This document shows positions 1 to 11,662 of a stretch of 64,000 nucleotides of DNA, in pieces. Origin of the DNA: Monomorium pharaonis (Eukaryota > Arthropoda > Insecta > Hymenoptera > Formicidae); NCBI RefSeq assembly GCF_013373865.1, contig NC_050473.1, positions 3,707,455 through 3,771,454 on the forward strand, in the 5' to 3' direction. Made by a program: the position numbers and the translations under genes. The stretch's first letter is position 1; every line of letters begins with the position of its first letter. The notes under the pieces were generated by a model. That model searched no databases. It was not told the origin of the DNA and saw only the letters and a program-made list of their open reading frames with translations.

Positions 1-835
1 TAGTGTTAAAGTTTTTTGTAGGTTTCGTCGACAGTTTCAGTCTTTAAGCATTTTAAAAAAATTTTTTTATTAGACGGCTGGCACCGCACTACAAGAGTAA
101 CCTACCATTTTATAGCGAGTTTCAGACGAGTACTTAGCATTTCTCAATAGTTCTGCAATAGTTCCAAAGCTTTTTGCAGGTTTCGTCGACAGTTCCGGTC
201 TTTAAGTATTTAAAAAAAATTTTTTTATTAGACGGCTGGCACCGCACTACAAAAGTAAACTACAATTTTATAGCGAGTTTCAGACGAGTACATAGCATTT
301 CTCAATAGTTCTGCAATAGTTCCAAAGCTTTTTGCAGGTTTCGTCGACAGTTCCGGTCTTTAAGCATTTTTAGGTAATTTGTTTATTAGACGGCTGGCAC
401 CGCACTACAGGAGTAAACTACCATTTTATAGTGAGTTCCAGACGAGTACATAACATTTTTCAATAGTTCTGCAATAGTGACAAAGCTTTTTGTAGGTTTC
501 GTCGACATTTTCGATCTTTAAGTATTTTTAAACAATTTTTTTTATTAGACTGCTGGCACTCCACTACAAGAGTAAACTACCATTTTATAGCAAGTTCCAG
601 ACGAGTACATAGTATTTTTTAATAGTTTTGCAATAGTTCCAAATCTTTATGCAGGTTTTGTCGACAGTTCCGGTTTTTAGCATTTTTAGGCGATTTGTTT
701 ATTAGACGGCTGGCACCGCACTACAAGAGTAAACTACAATTTTATAGCGAGTTCCAGACAACCACACAGCATTCTCCAATATATTTCTGCAATAGTTTCA
801 AAGCTTTTTGTAGGTTTTATCGACAGTTCGTTTGA
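1..835 (+). repeat. 158-bp minisatellite array in Helitron 1
   Basis: The marker GGTTTCGTCGAC (or a close variant) recurs at 21, 179, 337, 495, 654 and 813, giving a period of 158-159 bp and about five units; the first is cut by the window start. Each unit carries the blocks ATTAGACGGCTGGCACCGCA, a TTTTATAGCGAGTTCCAGACGAGTACATA-like stretch (positions about 110-140 in the first unit) and a TTCTGCAATAGTTCCAAAGC block. Units differ by scattered substitutions. No coding potential. Confidence 0.93.
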
Positions 836-1330
836 CAAACAATGGTATTTATAAGTAACCTCTTTCTAAACCTCTAAGGATAAGTATTTATACATGTCAT
901 GAATTACTGGTTAACAATAGAGCGACATTGTAAGTTGATTTACAAATAAAATATTATATTAAAATTAAATATATTTGACAAATAATATTGTAATTATGTT
1001 GGTAATTTAACTTAAACAAATCATATGACTTTTTAATTTAATATAAAAAAGTTTCTCAAAATTAACTTTTACTTAAACTAGAAACAAATTAATCTTAACG
1101 TAAATTTAATAGAATTAGTATTTATTTACGTAACTTTTAACATAATAGAATTCATTTCATAATCAATTAAATTTCATTAACTTAGTTAAAAATTAGATTA
1201 ACTAACCCAACTCTAAAATTTAAAAAATGTCAATTACATTACTAACACATACCTATCAGATACCATAAAATTGGCTGAAGTTTAAATACCATAGCGTAGT
1301 ATTCATATCTGATAGTGCAAGACAGGATCA
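836..1330. other. AT-rich spacer between inverted minisatellite blocks
   Basis: About 495 bp of AT-rich sequence separates the plus-oriented 158-bp units from the minus-oriented ones. I see no open frame, RNA gene or internal repeat unit. It would form the loop if the flanking blocks paired. Confidence 0.6.
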
Positions 1331-1672
1331 AATAAAAAATTGTTTAAAAATGTTTAAAGACCGGAACTGTCGACAAAATCTACAAAAAGCTTTAGAACTA
1401 TTGCAGAACTATTGAAAAATGCTATGTACTCGTCTGGAATTTGCTATAAAATAGTAGTTTACTCTTGTAGTGCGGTGCCAACCGTCTAATAAAAAAATTG
1501 TTTAAACATGCTTAAAGACCGGAATTGTCGACGAAACCTGCAAAAAGCTTTGGAACTATTGCTGAACTATTGAAAAATGCTATGTAATCGTCTGGAACTC
1601 GCTATAAAATGGTAGTTTACTTTTTTAGTGCGGTGCCAGCCGTATAATTAAAAAATTGTTTAAATATATTTA
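1331..1672 (-). repeat. Inverted copies of the 158-bp unit
   Basis: Two units of the 1-835 array occur here as reverse complement: the complement of the GTCGACAGTTCCGG block is at about 1363-1376 and again near 1520-1533, and TGCGGTGCCARCCGT, the complement of the GGCTGGCACCGCA block, follows each. A third, badly decayed unit seems to continue to about 1730. Together with the left block this makes a large imperfect inverted repeat with a ~495-bp loop. Confidence 0.88.
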
Positions 1673-1768
1673 ATGTAGAATACAGAACTATTGTTAAAAT
1701 CTATCAAAAACTCTAGAACTATTACGGGTGCAAGTATAACTGCTGTTAAAACGTTCAATTTTTATTAA

Positions 1769-1796
1769 TGAGGTGCCAGGGGAAAATAGCACCTCA
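1769..1796. other. Short perfect hairpin
   Basis: TGAGGTGC (1769-1776) and GCACCTCA (1789-1796) form a perfect 8-bp stem around a 12-nt loop just after the inverted minisatellite units. It may be the end of a unit variant or a fossil foldback terminus. No function can be assigned. Confidence 0.45.
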
Positions 1797-1894
1797 TATT
1801 TTCAAATATCAATTTTTTTTAAATAAATCAACGGAACTATTTCTGAAACTTATCAGGAATTCTATGAAAAAACTTTATGTATATACATAACTTA

Positions 1895-1999
1895 GTTAGA
1901 AAAATAACCCATCAAATTGATATCAAATTAAGGGAGAATTGATATAAATTGCATTGATCAAATCAAATTGATGTCGATTTGATGGTTATTTCTCACTGG
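1895..1999. mobile_element. Small foldback (MITE-like) insertion in Helitron 1
   Basis: About 30-bp imperfect terminal inverted repeats bracket a ~100-bp element. The left end reads GTTAGAAAAATAACCCATC and the right end, read inward on the minus strand, reads GTGAGAAATAACCATC; both continue into AAATYGAYATCAA. The middle is AT-rich and non-coding. It lies just before the LINE tail. Limits are approximate because no clear target duplication was found. Confidence 0.6.
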
Positions 2000-2004
2000 A
2001 AGGG

Positions 2005-2520
2005 TTAGAAAGATAAACAGAGACGAACAAAAACAAGGAAGATATGAAAAAATAATATGGGCAAAATATAATAGAGTGTACAAAGAAATAAAAATAGATG
2101 AGAAGCTTTTGTATATTTTAGTGGGGTAAAATAAGAGTAGGGAGTTAGTCTATGATAGCGAGATTTAAGTGCGGAAACGAGGCATTAGGGAATAGATATT
2201 GGAAAAAGGAAAAAGTGTAGGCTATACAATTTAAAAGTAGAGACTTTAGAACCAATATTAGAAGAATTTACAGAATTGCGAAGACAAAATTTCTCTGTTA
2301 GGAAAATGTTATCAGAGGTAGATATAGGTACAAAATGGATGAAAAATGTATTAAAGACGAGAAATGACAAAGAAAAGCGTAAATAGTCATTAAGAGTCCT
2401 ATGTTATTATGTAATTAAGCTATGTAACCTTTTTTCAAAGGCCGAAATGTTTAAGAAATAAACGAGTTGTATATATGTTATATGCAATAGTAATTTTATG
2501 CAGGGTGTAATAACAAATAA
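2005..2520 (+). pseudogene. Non-LTR retrotransposon RT C-terminal tail and 3' UTR, decayed
   Basis: Three plus-strand frames joined by frameshifts and stops give short peptides typical of the C-terminal tail of insect LINE reverse transcriptases. One frame reads YNRVYKEI (about 2070-2093). The next starts at 2152 and contains ARFKCGNEALGNRYW, matching the family's ARFRxGNE...RYW block that precedes the Cys/His motif. A third frame (about 2222-2386) gives an acidic/basic helix-like tail ending in a stop. The Cys/His residues that normally follow RYW are lost at a stop codon and frameshift. The AT-rich stretch to about 2520 looks like the 3' UTR. RT and endonuclease domains are absent, so this is a 5'-truncated dead copy inside Helitron 1. 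Family resemblance is from memory. Confidence 0.6.
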
Positions 2521-2533
2521 AAAAATAACAGTT

Positions 2534-2562
2534 GGCGCGCGCGAAGCGCGTGCATGTTCTAG
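2534..2562 (+). other. Helitron 1 3'-terminal hairpin and CTAG end
   Basis: Eight-bp stem of alternating GC (2535-2542 with 2546-2553), GAA loop, 5-nt spacer, then CTAG ending at 2562. In Helitrons this hairpin is thought to act as the terminator of rolling-circle transfer. It matches the hairpin at 12077-12095 in all but one stem base. Confidence 0.75.
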
Positions 2563-2946
2563 TCCTATCTAAAAAAGGAGATGTTAAATTGAATCGAATT
2601 TATTGTTGCCGCTTTTCCGAGATGCTGATTGGCTGTCTCGCTATAAAATTGTTAAGTGCGTTGTGACTGTCTTCACTTCGTGTCATTTCCAGCTGTCAAA
2701 CTACTTCGTGTCGTTTTCAGCTGTCAAACTGTCACTTTTGATAGCTGATTGAAATAATTACAAGAAATCAGGGAAAAAGAAAAAAGAGCCAAATAAAAAA
2801 TATACGAGAGGAAGAGAAAGAGAGAGAGAGAGAAAGAGAGAAAGGGGGGGGGGGAAGAAGTAAGAATCCTTTCTAAAAAAGGGCATGGCATCAATACTCG
2901 CATCTCTCGAAGTATTGTTGTCGCTTTTCCGCGATGCCGATTAAAC
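2563..2946 (+). repeat. Helitron 2 5' subterminal region with direct repeats
   Basis: It contains two kinds of direct repeat. A 29-bp block (ATTGTTG..GCTTTTCCG..GATGC.GATT) occurs at 2602-2630 and 2914-2942, and a 28-bp block (ACTTCGTGTC..TTTCAGCTGTCAAACT) is tandem at 2675-2702 and 2703-2730. Between them lie a GA-rich run and a run of ten G (about 2845-2854). No open frame. Confidence 0.75.
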
Positions 2947-5900
2947 GTGTGTCAATAGTTTTTAAAAAAGTTATGGTGTTGTAATTAATAAAAACATTTT
3001 TTTAAAAATTATTTTGCCCGGAAAACTTGAATTTTGAAAGCTGGACGTGAAGTGCTAATTGAATATCGACAGATTTATTTATTTTAACGCAGTTTTCATA
3101 TAGTTCCGGACGCGTCCAATAATTTTCTAAAGAGTTCCAGTGATATAATTAATTAAAACATTTTTTAAACAATTATTTTGTCCGAAAAACTTGACTTTTG
3201 AGGGCTAAAGGTGAGATGCTGTTCAAATATCGACAGATCTAATTATTTTAACGTAATTCTCATATAGTTCGGGACGCGTACAATATGTTTCTATAAAGTT
3301 CAGGTGATATAATTAATTAGAACATTTTTTAAACAATTATTTTGCCCGAAAAACTTGAATTTCTAAGGCTACACGTCAAGTGCTATTTGAATATCGACAG
3401 ATCTATTTATTTTAACGTAATTCACATATAGTTCGGGACGCGTACAATATGTTTCTATAAAGTTCCGGTGATATAATTAATTAGAACATTTTTTAAACAA
3501 TTATTTTGCTTGAAAAACTTGAATTTCTAAGGCTACACGACAAGTGCTAATCGAATATCGACAGATCTTATTATTTTAACGTAATTCTCATATAGTTCGG
3601 GACGCGTACAATATGTTTCTGTAAAGTTCCGGTGATATAATTAATTAGAACATTTTTTAAACAATTATTTTGCTTGAAAAACTTGAATTTCTAAGGCTAC
3701 ACGATAAGTGCTAATCGAATATCGACAGATCTAATTATTTTAACGTAATTCTCATATAGTTTGGGACGCGTACAATATGTTTCTATAAAGTTCCGGTGAT
3801 ATAATTAATTACAACATTTTTTAAACAATTATTATGCTTGAAAAACTTGAATTTCTAAGGCTACACGACAAGTGCTAATCGAATATCGACAGATCTAATT
3901 ATTTTAACGTAATTTTCATATAGTTCGGGACGCGTACAATATGTTTCTATAAAGTTCCGGTGATATAATTAATTAGAACATTTTTTAAACAATTATTATG
4001 CTTGAAAAACTTGAATTTCTAAGGCTACACGACAAGTGCTAATCGAATATCGACAGATCTAATTATTTTAACGTAATTCTCATATAGTTCGGGACGCGTA
4101 CAATATGTTTCTGTAAAGTTCCGGTGATATAATTAATTAGGACATTTTTTAAACAATTATTTTGCTTGAAAAACTTGAATTTCTAAGGCTACACGACAAG
4201 TGCTAATCGAATATCGACAGATCTAATTATTTTAACGTAATTATCATATAGTTCGGGACGCGTACAATATGTTTCTGTAAAGTTCCGGTGATATAATTAA
4301 TTAGGACATTTTTTAAACAATTATTTTGCTTGAAAAACTTGAATTTCTAAGGCTACACGACAAGTGCTAATCGAATATCGACAGATCTAATTATTTTAAC
4401 GTAATTCTCATATAGTTCGGGACGCGTACAATATGTTTCTGTAAAGTTCCGGTGATATAATTAATTAGAACATTTTTTAAACAATTATTTTGCTTGAAAA
4501 ACTTGAATTTCTAAGGCTACACGACAAGTGCTAATCGAATATCGACAGATCTAATTATTTTAACGTAATTCTCATATAGTTCGGGACGCGTACAATATGT
4601 TTCTATAAAGTTCAGGTGATATAATTAATTAGAACATTTTTTAAACAATTATTTTGCCCGAAAAACTTGAATTTCTAAGGCTACACGACAAGTGCTAATC
4701 GAATATCGACAGATCTAATTATTTTAACGTAATTCTCATATAGTTCGGGACGCTTACAATATGTTTCTATAAAGTTCAGGTGATATAATTAATTAAAACA
4801 TTTTTTAAACAATTATTTTGCCCGAAAAACTTGAATTTCTAAGGCTACACGTCAAGTGCTATTTGAATATCGACAGATCTATTTATTTGAACGTAATTCT
4901 CATATAGTTCGGGACGCGTACAATATGTTTCTGTAAAGTTCCGGTGATATAATTAATTAGAACATTTTTTAAACAATTATTATGCTTGAAAAACTTGAAT
5001 TTTTGAGGCTACACGACAAGTGCTAATCGAATATCGACAGATCTATTTATTTTAACCTAATTCTCATATAGTTCGGCACGCTTACAATATGTTTCTATAA
5101 AGTTCAGGTGATATAATTAATTAAAACAATTTTTAAACAATTATTTTGCCCAAAAAACTTGAATTTTTGACGCTACACGACAAGTGCTAATCGAATATCG
5201 ACAGATCTATGTATTTTAACGTAATTCTCATATAGTTCGGGACGCGTACAATATGTTTCTATAAAGTTCAGGTGATATAATTAATTAAAACATTTTTTAA
5301 ACAATTATTTTGCTTGAAAAACTTGAATTTCTAAGGCTACACGACAAGTGCTAATCGAATATCGACAGATCTAATTATTTTAACGTAATTCTTATATAGT
5401 TCGGGACGCGTACAATATGTTTGTATAAAATTCAGGTGATATAATTAATTAGAACATTTTTTAAACAATTATTTTGCCCGAAAAACTTGAATTTCTAAGG
5501 CTACACGTCAAGTGCTATTTGAATATCGACAGATCTATTTATTGTAACGTAATTCTCATATAGTTCGGGACGCGTACAATATGTTTCTATAAAGTTCCGG
5601 TGATATAATTAATTAGAACATTTTTTAAACAATTATTATGCTTGAAAAACTTGAATTTCTAAGGCTACACGACAAGTGCTAATCGAATATCGACAGATCT
5701 AATTATTTTAACGTAATTCTCATATAGTTCGGGACGCGTACAATATGTTTCTATAAAGTTCAGGTGATATAATTAATTAAAACATTTTTTAAACAATTAT
5801 TTTGCTTGAAAAACTTGAATTTCTAAGGCTACACGACAAGTGCTAATCGAATATCGACAGATCTTATTATTTTAACGTAATTCTCATATAGTTCGGGACG

Positions 5901-8900
5901 CGTACAATATGTTTCTGTAAAGTTCCGGTGATATAATTAATTAGAACATTTTTTAAACAATTATTATGCTTGAAAAACTTGAATTTCTAAGGCTACACGA
6001 CAAGTGCTAATCGAATATCGACAGATCTAATTATTTTAACGTAATTTTCATATAGTTCGGGACGCGTACAATATGTTTCTATAAAGTTCCGGTGATATAA
6101 TTAATTAGAACATTTTTTAAACAATTATTATGCTTGAAAAACTTGAATTTCTAAGGCTACACGACAAGTGCTAATCGAATATCGACAGATCTAATTATTT
6201 TAACGTAATTCTCATATAGTTCGGGACGCGTACAATATGTTTCTGTAAAGTTCCGGTGATATAATTAATTAGGACATTTTTTAAACAATTATTTTGCTTG
6301 AAAAACTTGAATTTCTAAGGCTACACGACAAGTGCTAATCGAATATCGACAGATCTAATTATTTTAACGTAATTATCATATAGTTCGGGACGCGTACAAT
6401 ATGTTTCTGTAAAGTTCCGGTGATATAATTAATTAGGACATTTTTTAAACAATTATTTTGCTTGAAAAACTTGAATTTCTAAGGCTACACGACAAGTGCT
6501 AATCGAATATCAACAGATCTAATTATTTTAACGTAATTCTCATGTAGTTCGGGACGCGTACAATATGTTTCTATAAAGTTCAGGTGATATAATTAATTAG
6601 AACATTTTTTAAACAATTATTTTGCCCGAAAAACTTGAATTTTTAAGGCTACACGTCAAATGCTATTTGAATATCGACAGATCTATTTATTTTAACGTAA
6701 TTCTCATATAGTTCGGGACGCGTACAATATGTTTCTATAAAGTTCCGGTGATATAATTAATTAGAACATTTTTTAAACAATTATTTTGCCCGAAAAACTT
6801 GAATTTTTGAGGCTACACGACAAGTGCTAATCGAATATTGACAGATCTATTTATTTTAACGTAATTCTCATATAGTTCGGAACGCTTACAATATGTTTCT
6901 ATAAAGTTCAGGTGATATAATTAACTAAAACATTTTTTAAACAATTATTATGCTTGAAAAACTTGAATTTCTAAGGCTACACGACAAGTGCTAATCGAAT
7001 ATCGACAGATCTAATTATTTTAACGTAATTCTCATATAGTTCGGGACGCGTACAATATGTTTCTGTAAAGTTCCGGTGATATAATTAATTAGAACATTTT
7101 TTAAACAATTATTTTGCTTGAAAAACTTGAATTTCTAAGGCTACACGACAAGTGCTAATCGAATATCGACAGATCTAATTATTTTAACGTAATTCTCATA
7201 TAGTTCGGGACGCGTACAATATGTTTCTATAAAGTTCAGGTGATATAATTAATTAGAACATTTTTTAAACAATTATTTTGCCCGAAAAACTTGAATTTCT
7301 AAGGCTACACGACAAGTGCTAATCGAATATCGACAGATCTAATTATTTTAACGTAATTCTCATATAGTTCGGGACGCTTACAATATGTTTCTATAAAGTT
7401 CAGGTGATATAATTAATTAAAACATATTTTAAACAATTATTTTGCCCGAAAAACTTGAATTTCTAAGGCTACACGTCAAGTGCTATTTGAATATCGACAG
7501 ATCTATTTATTTGAACGTAATTCTCATATAGTTCGGGACGCGTACAATATGTTTCTGTAAAGTTCCGGTGATATAATTAATTAGAACATTTTTTAAACAA
7601 TTATTATGCTTGAAAAACTTGAATTTTTGAGGCTACACGACAAGTGCTAATCGAATATCGACAGATCTATTTATTTTAACCTAATTCTCATATAGTTCGG
7701 CACGCTTACAATATGTTTCTATAAAGTTCAGGTGATATAATTAATTAAAACAATTTTTAAACAATTATTTTGCCCAAAAAACTTGAATTTTTGACGCTAC
7801 ACGACAAGTGCTAATCGAATATCGACAGATCTATGTATTTTAACGTAATTCTCATATAGTTCGGGACGCGTACAATATGTTTCTATAAAGTTCAGGTGAT
7901 ATAATTAATTAAAACATTTTTTAAACAATTATTTTGCTTGAAAAACTTGAATTTCTAAGGCTACACGACAAGTGCTAATCGAATATCGACAGATCTAATT
8001 ATTTTAACGTAATTCTTATATAGTTCGGGACGCGTACAATATGTTTGTATAAAATTCAGGTGATATAATTAATTAGAACATTTTTTAAACAATTATTTTG
8101 CCCGAAAAACTTGAATTTCTAAGGCTACACGTCAAGTGCTATTTGAATATCGACAGATCTATTTATTGTAACGTAATTCTCATATAGTTCGGGACGCGTA
8201 CAATATGTTTCTATAAAGTTCCGGTGATATAATTAATTAGAACATTTTTTAAACAATTATTATGCTTGAAAAACTTGAATTTCTAAGGCTACACGACAAG
8301 TGCTAATCGAATATCGACAGATCTAATTATTTTAACGTAATTCTCATATAGTTCGGGACGCGTACAATATGTTTCTATAAAGTTCAGGTGATATAATTAA
8401 TTAAAACATTTTTTAAACAATTATTTTGCTTGAAAAACTTGAATTTCTAAGGCTACACGACAAGTGCTAATCGAATATCGACAGATCTTATTATTTTAAC
8501 GTAATTCTCATATAGTTCGGGACGCGTACAATATGTTTCTGTAAAGTTCCGGTGATATAATTAATTAGAACATTTTTTAAACAATTATTTTGCTTGAAAA
8601 ACTTGAATTTCTAAGGCTACACGACAAGTGCTAATCGAATATCGACAGATCTAATTATTTTAACGTAATTCTCATATAGTTCGGGACGCGTACAATATGT
8701 TTCTATAAAGTTCCGGTGATATAATTAATTAGAACATTTTTTAAACAATTATTATGCTTGAAAAACTTGAATTTCTAAGGTTACACGACAAGTGCTAATC
8801 GAATATCGACAGATCTAATTATTTTAACGTAATTCTCATATAGTTCGGGACGCGTACAATATGTTTCTATAAAGTTCCGGTGATATAATTAATTAAAACA

Positions 8901-11662
8901 TTTTTTAAACAATTATTATGCTTGAAAAACTTGAATTTCTAAGGCTACACGACAAGTGCTAATCGAATATCGACAGATCTAATTATTTTAACGTAATTCT
9001 CATATAGTTCGGGACGCGTACAATATGTTTCTGTAAAGTTCCGGTGATATAATTAATTAGGACATTTTTTAAACAATTGTTTTGCTTGAAAAACTTGAAT
9101 TTTTAAGGCTACACGACAAGTGCTAATCGAATATCAACAGATCTAATTATTTTAACGTAATTCTCATGTAGTTCGGGACGCGTACAATATGTTTCTATAA
9201 AGTTCAGGTGATATAATTAATTAGAACATTTTTTAAACAATTATTTTGCCCGAAAAACTTGAATTTCTAAGGCTACACGTCAAGTGCTATTTGAATATCG
9301 ACAGATCTATTTATTTTAACGTAATTCTCATATAGTTCGGGACGCGTACAATATGTTTCTATAAAGTTCCGGTGATATAATTAATTAGAACATTTTTTAA
9401 ACAATTATTTTGCCCGAAAAACTTGAATTTTTGAGGCTACACGACAAGTGCTAATCGAATATCGACAGATCTATGTATTTTAACGTAATTCTCATATAGT
9501 TCGGGACGCGTACAATATGTTTCTATAAAGTTCAGGTGATATAATTAATTAAAACATTTTTTAAACAATTATTTTGCTTGAAAAACTTGAATTTCTAAGG
9601 CTACACGTCAAGTGCTATTTGAATATCGACAGATCTATTTATTTTAACGTAATTCTCATATAGTTCGGGACGCGTACAATATGTTTCTATAAAGTTCCGG
9701 TGATATAATTAATTAGAACATTTTTTAAACAATTATTTTGCCCGAAAAACTTGAATTTTTGAGGCTACACGACAAGTGCTAATCGAATATCGACAGATCT
9801 ATGTATTTTAACGTAATTCTCATATAGTTCGGGACGCGTACAATATGTTTCTATAAAGTTCAGGTGATATAATTAATTAAAACATTTTTTAAACAATTAT
9901 TTTGCTTGAAAAACTTGAATTTCTAAGGCTACACGTCAAGTGCTATTTGAATATCGACAGATCTATTTATTTTAACGTAATTCTCATATAGTTCGGGACG
10001 CGTACAATATGTTTCTATAAAGTTCAGATAATATAATTAATTAAAACATTTTTTAAACAATTATTTTGACCGAAAAACTTGAATTTCTAAGGCTACACGA
10101 CAAGTGCTAATCGAATATCGACAGATCTATTTATTTGAACGTAATTCTCATATAGTTCGGGACGCGTACAATATGTTTCTATAAAGTTCCGGTGATATAA
10201 TTAATTAGAACATTTTTTAAACAATTATTATGCTTGAAAAACTTGAATTTCTAAGGTTACACGACAAGTGCTAATCGAATATCGACAGATCTAATTATTT
10301 TAACGTAATTCTCATATAGTTCGGGACGCGTACAATATGTTTCTATAAAGTTCCGGTGATATAATTAATTAAAACGTTTTTTAAACAATTATTATGCTTG
10401 AAAAACTTGAATTTCTAAGGCTACACGACAAGTGCTAATCGAATATCGACAGATCTAATTATTTTAACGTAATTCTCATATAGTTCGGGACGCGTACAAT
10501 ATGTTTCTGTAAAGTTCCGGTGATATAATTAATTAGGACATTTTTTAAACAATTATTTTGCCCGAAAAACTTGTATTTTAGGGCTAGGCTTGAAATTCTA
10601 ATCGAATATTGACAGATCTATGTATTTTAACGTAATTCTCATATAGTTCTGGACGCCTACAAGAGTTTTTTAAAAAGTTACGGTGTTATAATTAATTAAA
10701 ACATTTTTTAAACAATTATTTTGCCCGAAAAACTTGACTTTTGAGGGCTAAAGGTGAGATGCTGTTCAAATATCGACAGTTTTATTTATTTTAACGCAAT
10801 TCTCATATAGTTCCGGACGCGTACAATAAGTTTCTAAAGAGTTCCGGTAATATAATTAATTAAAACATTTTTAAAACAATTATTTCACCCGAAAAACTTG
10901 AATTTTGAGAGCTAGACGTGAAATGCTAATCGAATATCAACAGTTCTATTTATTTAAACGCATTTTTCATATAGTTTTGGACGCGTACAATAGTTTTTTA
11001 AAAAGATACGGTGTTTTAATGAATTAAAACATTGTTTAAACAGTTATTTTTCCCGGAAAACTTGATTTTTGAGGACTAGACGTGAAATGCTAATCGAATA
11101 TCGACAGTTTTATTTATTTTAACGCAGTTCTCATATAGTTTCAGACGCGTACAATAAGTTTCTAAAGAGTTCCGGTAATATAATTAATTAAAACATCTTT
11201 TAAACAATTATTTTGCCCGAAAAACTTGAATTTTGAGGGCTAGACGTGAAATGCAAATCGAATATCAACAGTTCTATTTATTTTAACGCAGTTTTCATAT
11301 AGTTCTGGACGCGTACAATAGTTTTTGGAAAGTTACGGTGTTATAATTAATAAAAACATTTTTTAAACAATTATTTTGCCCGGAAAACTTGAATTTTTAA
11401 AGCTAGACCTGAAATGCTAATCAAATATCGACTGATCTATTTATTTTAACGTAATTCTCACATAGTTCCGGACGCGTACAATAATTTGCTATAGAATTCA
11501 GGTGATATAATTAATTAAAACATTTTTTAAACATTTATATTTTCCGGAAAACTTGAATTTTGAGGGTTGACGGGAAATGCTAATCGAATATCGAGAATTC
11601 TATTTATTTTAACACAGTTTTCCTATAGTTCCGGACGCGTACAATAATTTTCTAAAGAGTTC
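2947..11662 (+). repeat. 164-bp minisatellite array, about 53 units
   Basis: The marker GGGACGCGTACAATATG recurs at 3271, 3435, 3599, 3763, 3927 and 4091 and so on, a constant period of 164 bp. Each unit runs through GATATAATTAATTA, ACATTTTTTAAACAATTATT, a GAAAAACTTGAATTT block, AATATCGACAGATCT and TCATATAGTTCGGGACGCGT. Units from about 3240 to 10560 are nearly identical. The first two units and those from about 10560 to 11662 are clearly more diverged, as expected where exchange homogenises the centre of an array but not its edges. Stop codons occur in every frame. Confidence 0.96.
4330..9577 (+). repeat. Tandemly duplicated 16-unit higher-order block (2 x 2,624 bp)
   Basis: Rare unit variants recur exactly 2,624 bp (16 x 164) apart: TTGTATAAAA at 5421 and 8045; ATCTTA at 5861 and 8485; CAACAGATCT at 6511 and 9135; the TTCGGCACGCTTACA variant in the units around 5070 and 7692. 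The blocks about 4330-6953 and 6954-9577 are thus two copies of a higher-order unit with few differences. Other shared variants give offsets of 13 units (4241 and 6373, 2,132 bp), 9 units (8779 and 10255, 1,476 bp) and 2 units (9425 and 9753, 328 bp), so several rounds of block duplication occurred. Confidence 0.88.

Larger units (their letters stand above)
1..2562 (+). mobile_element. Helitron-like element 1, 3' part (5' end outside window)
   Basis: The 3' end has the classical Helitron signature: a GC-rich hairpin (arms 2535-2542 and 2546-2553, loop GAA, one G-T pair), a 5-nt spacer and CTAG at 2559-2562. Inside, left to right, are 158-bp tandem units, an AT-rich spacer, the same units inverted, a small foldback element and a decayed LINE tail. 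No Rep/helicase coding sequence is visible, so this is a non-autonomous copy or the 3' part of a larger one. The spacer between hairpin and CTAG is shorter than the 10-12 nt usual for the family. Assignment rests on the terminal signature and on the near-identical hairpin of the next element. Confidence 0.7.

Noticed and set aside
2947..11662. Regular repeats considered as a CRISPR array
   Set aside because: Units are contiguous 164-bp tandem copies without unique spacers, in a eukaryotic genome and inside a Helitron.
2947..11662. 164-bp array considered as centromeric satellite
   Set aside because: It is bounded by Helitron ends on both sides and is under 9 kb; a link to centromeric arrays needs genome-wide data.
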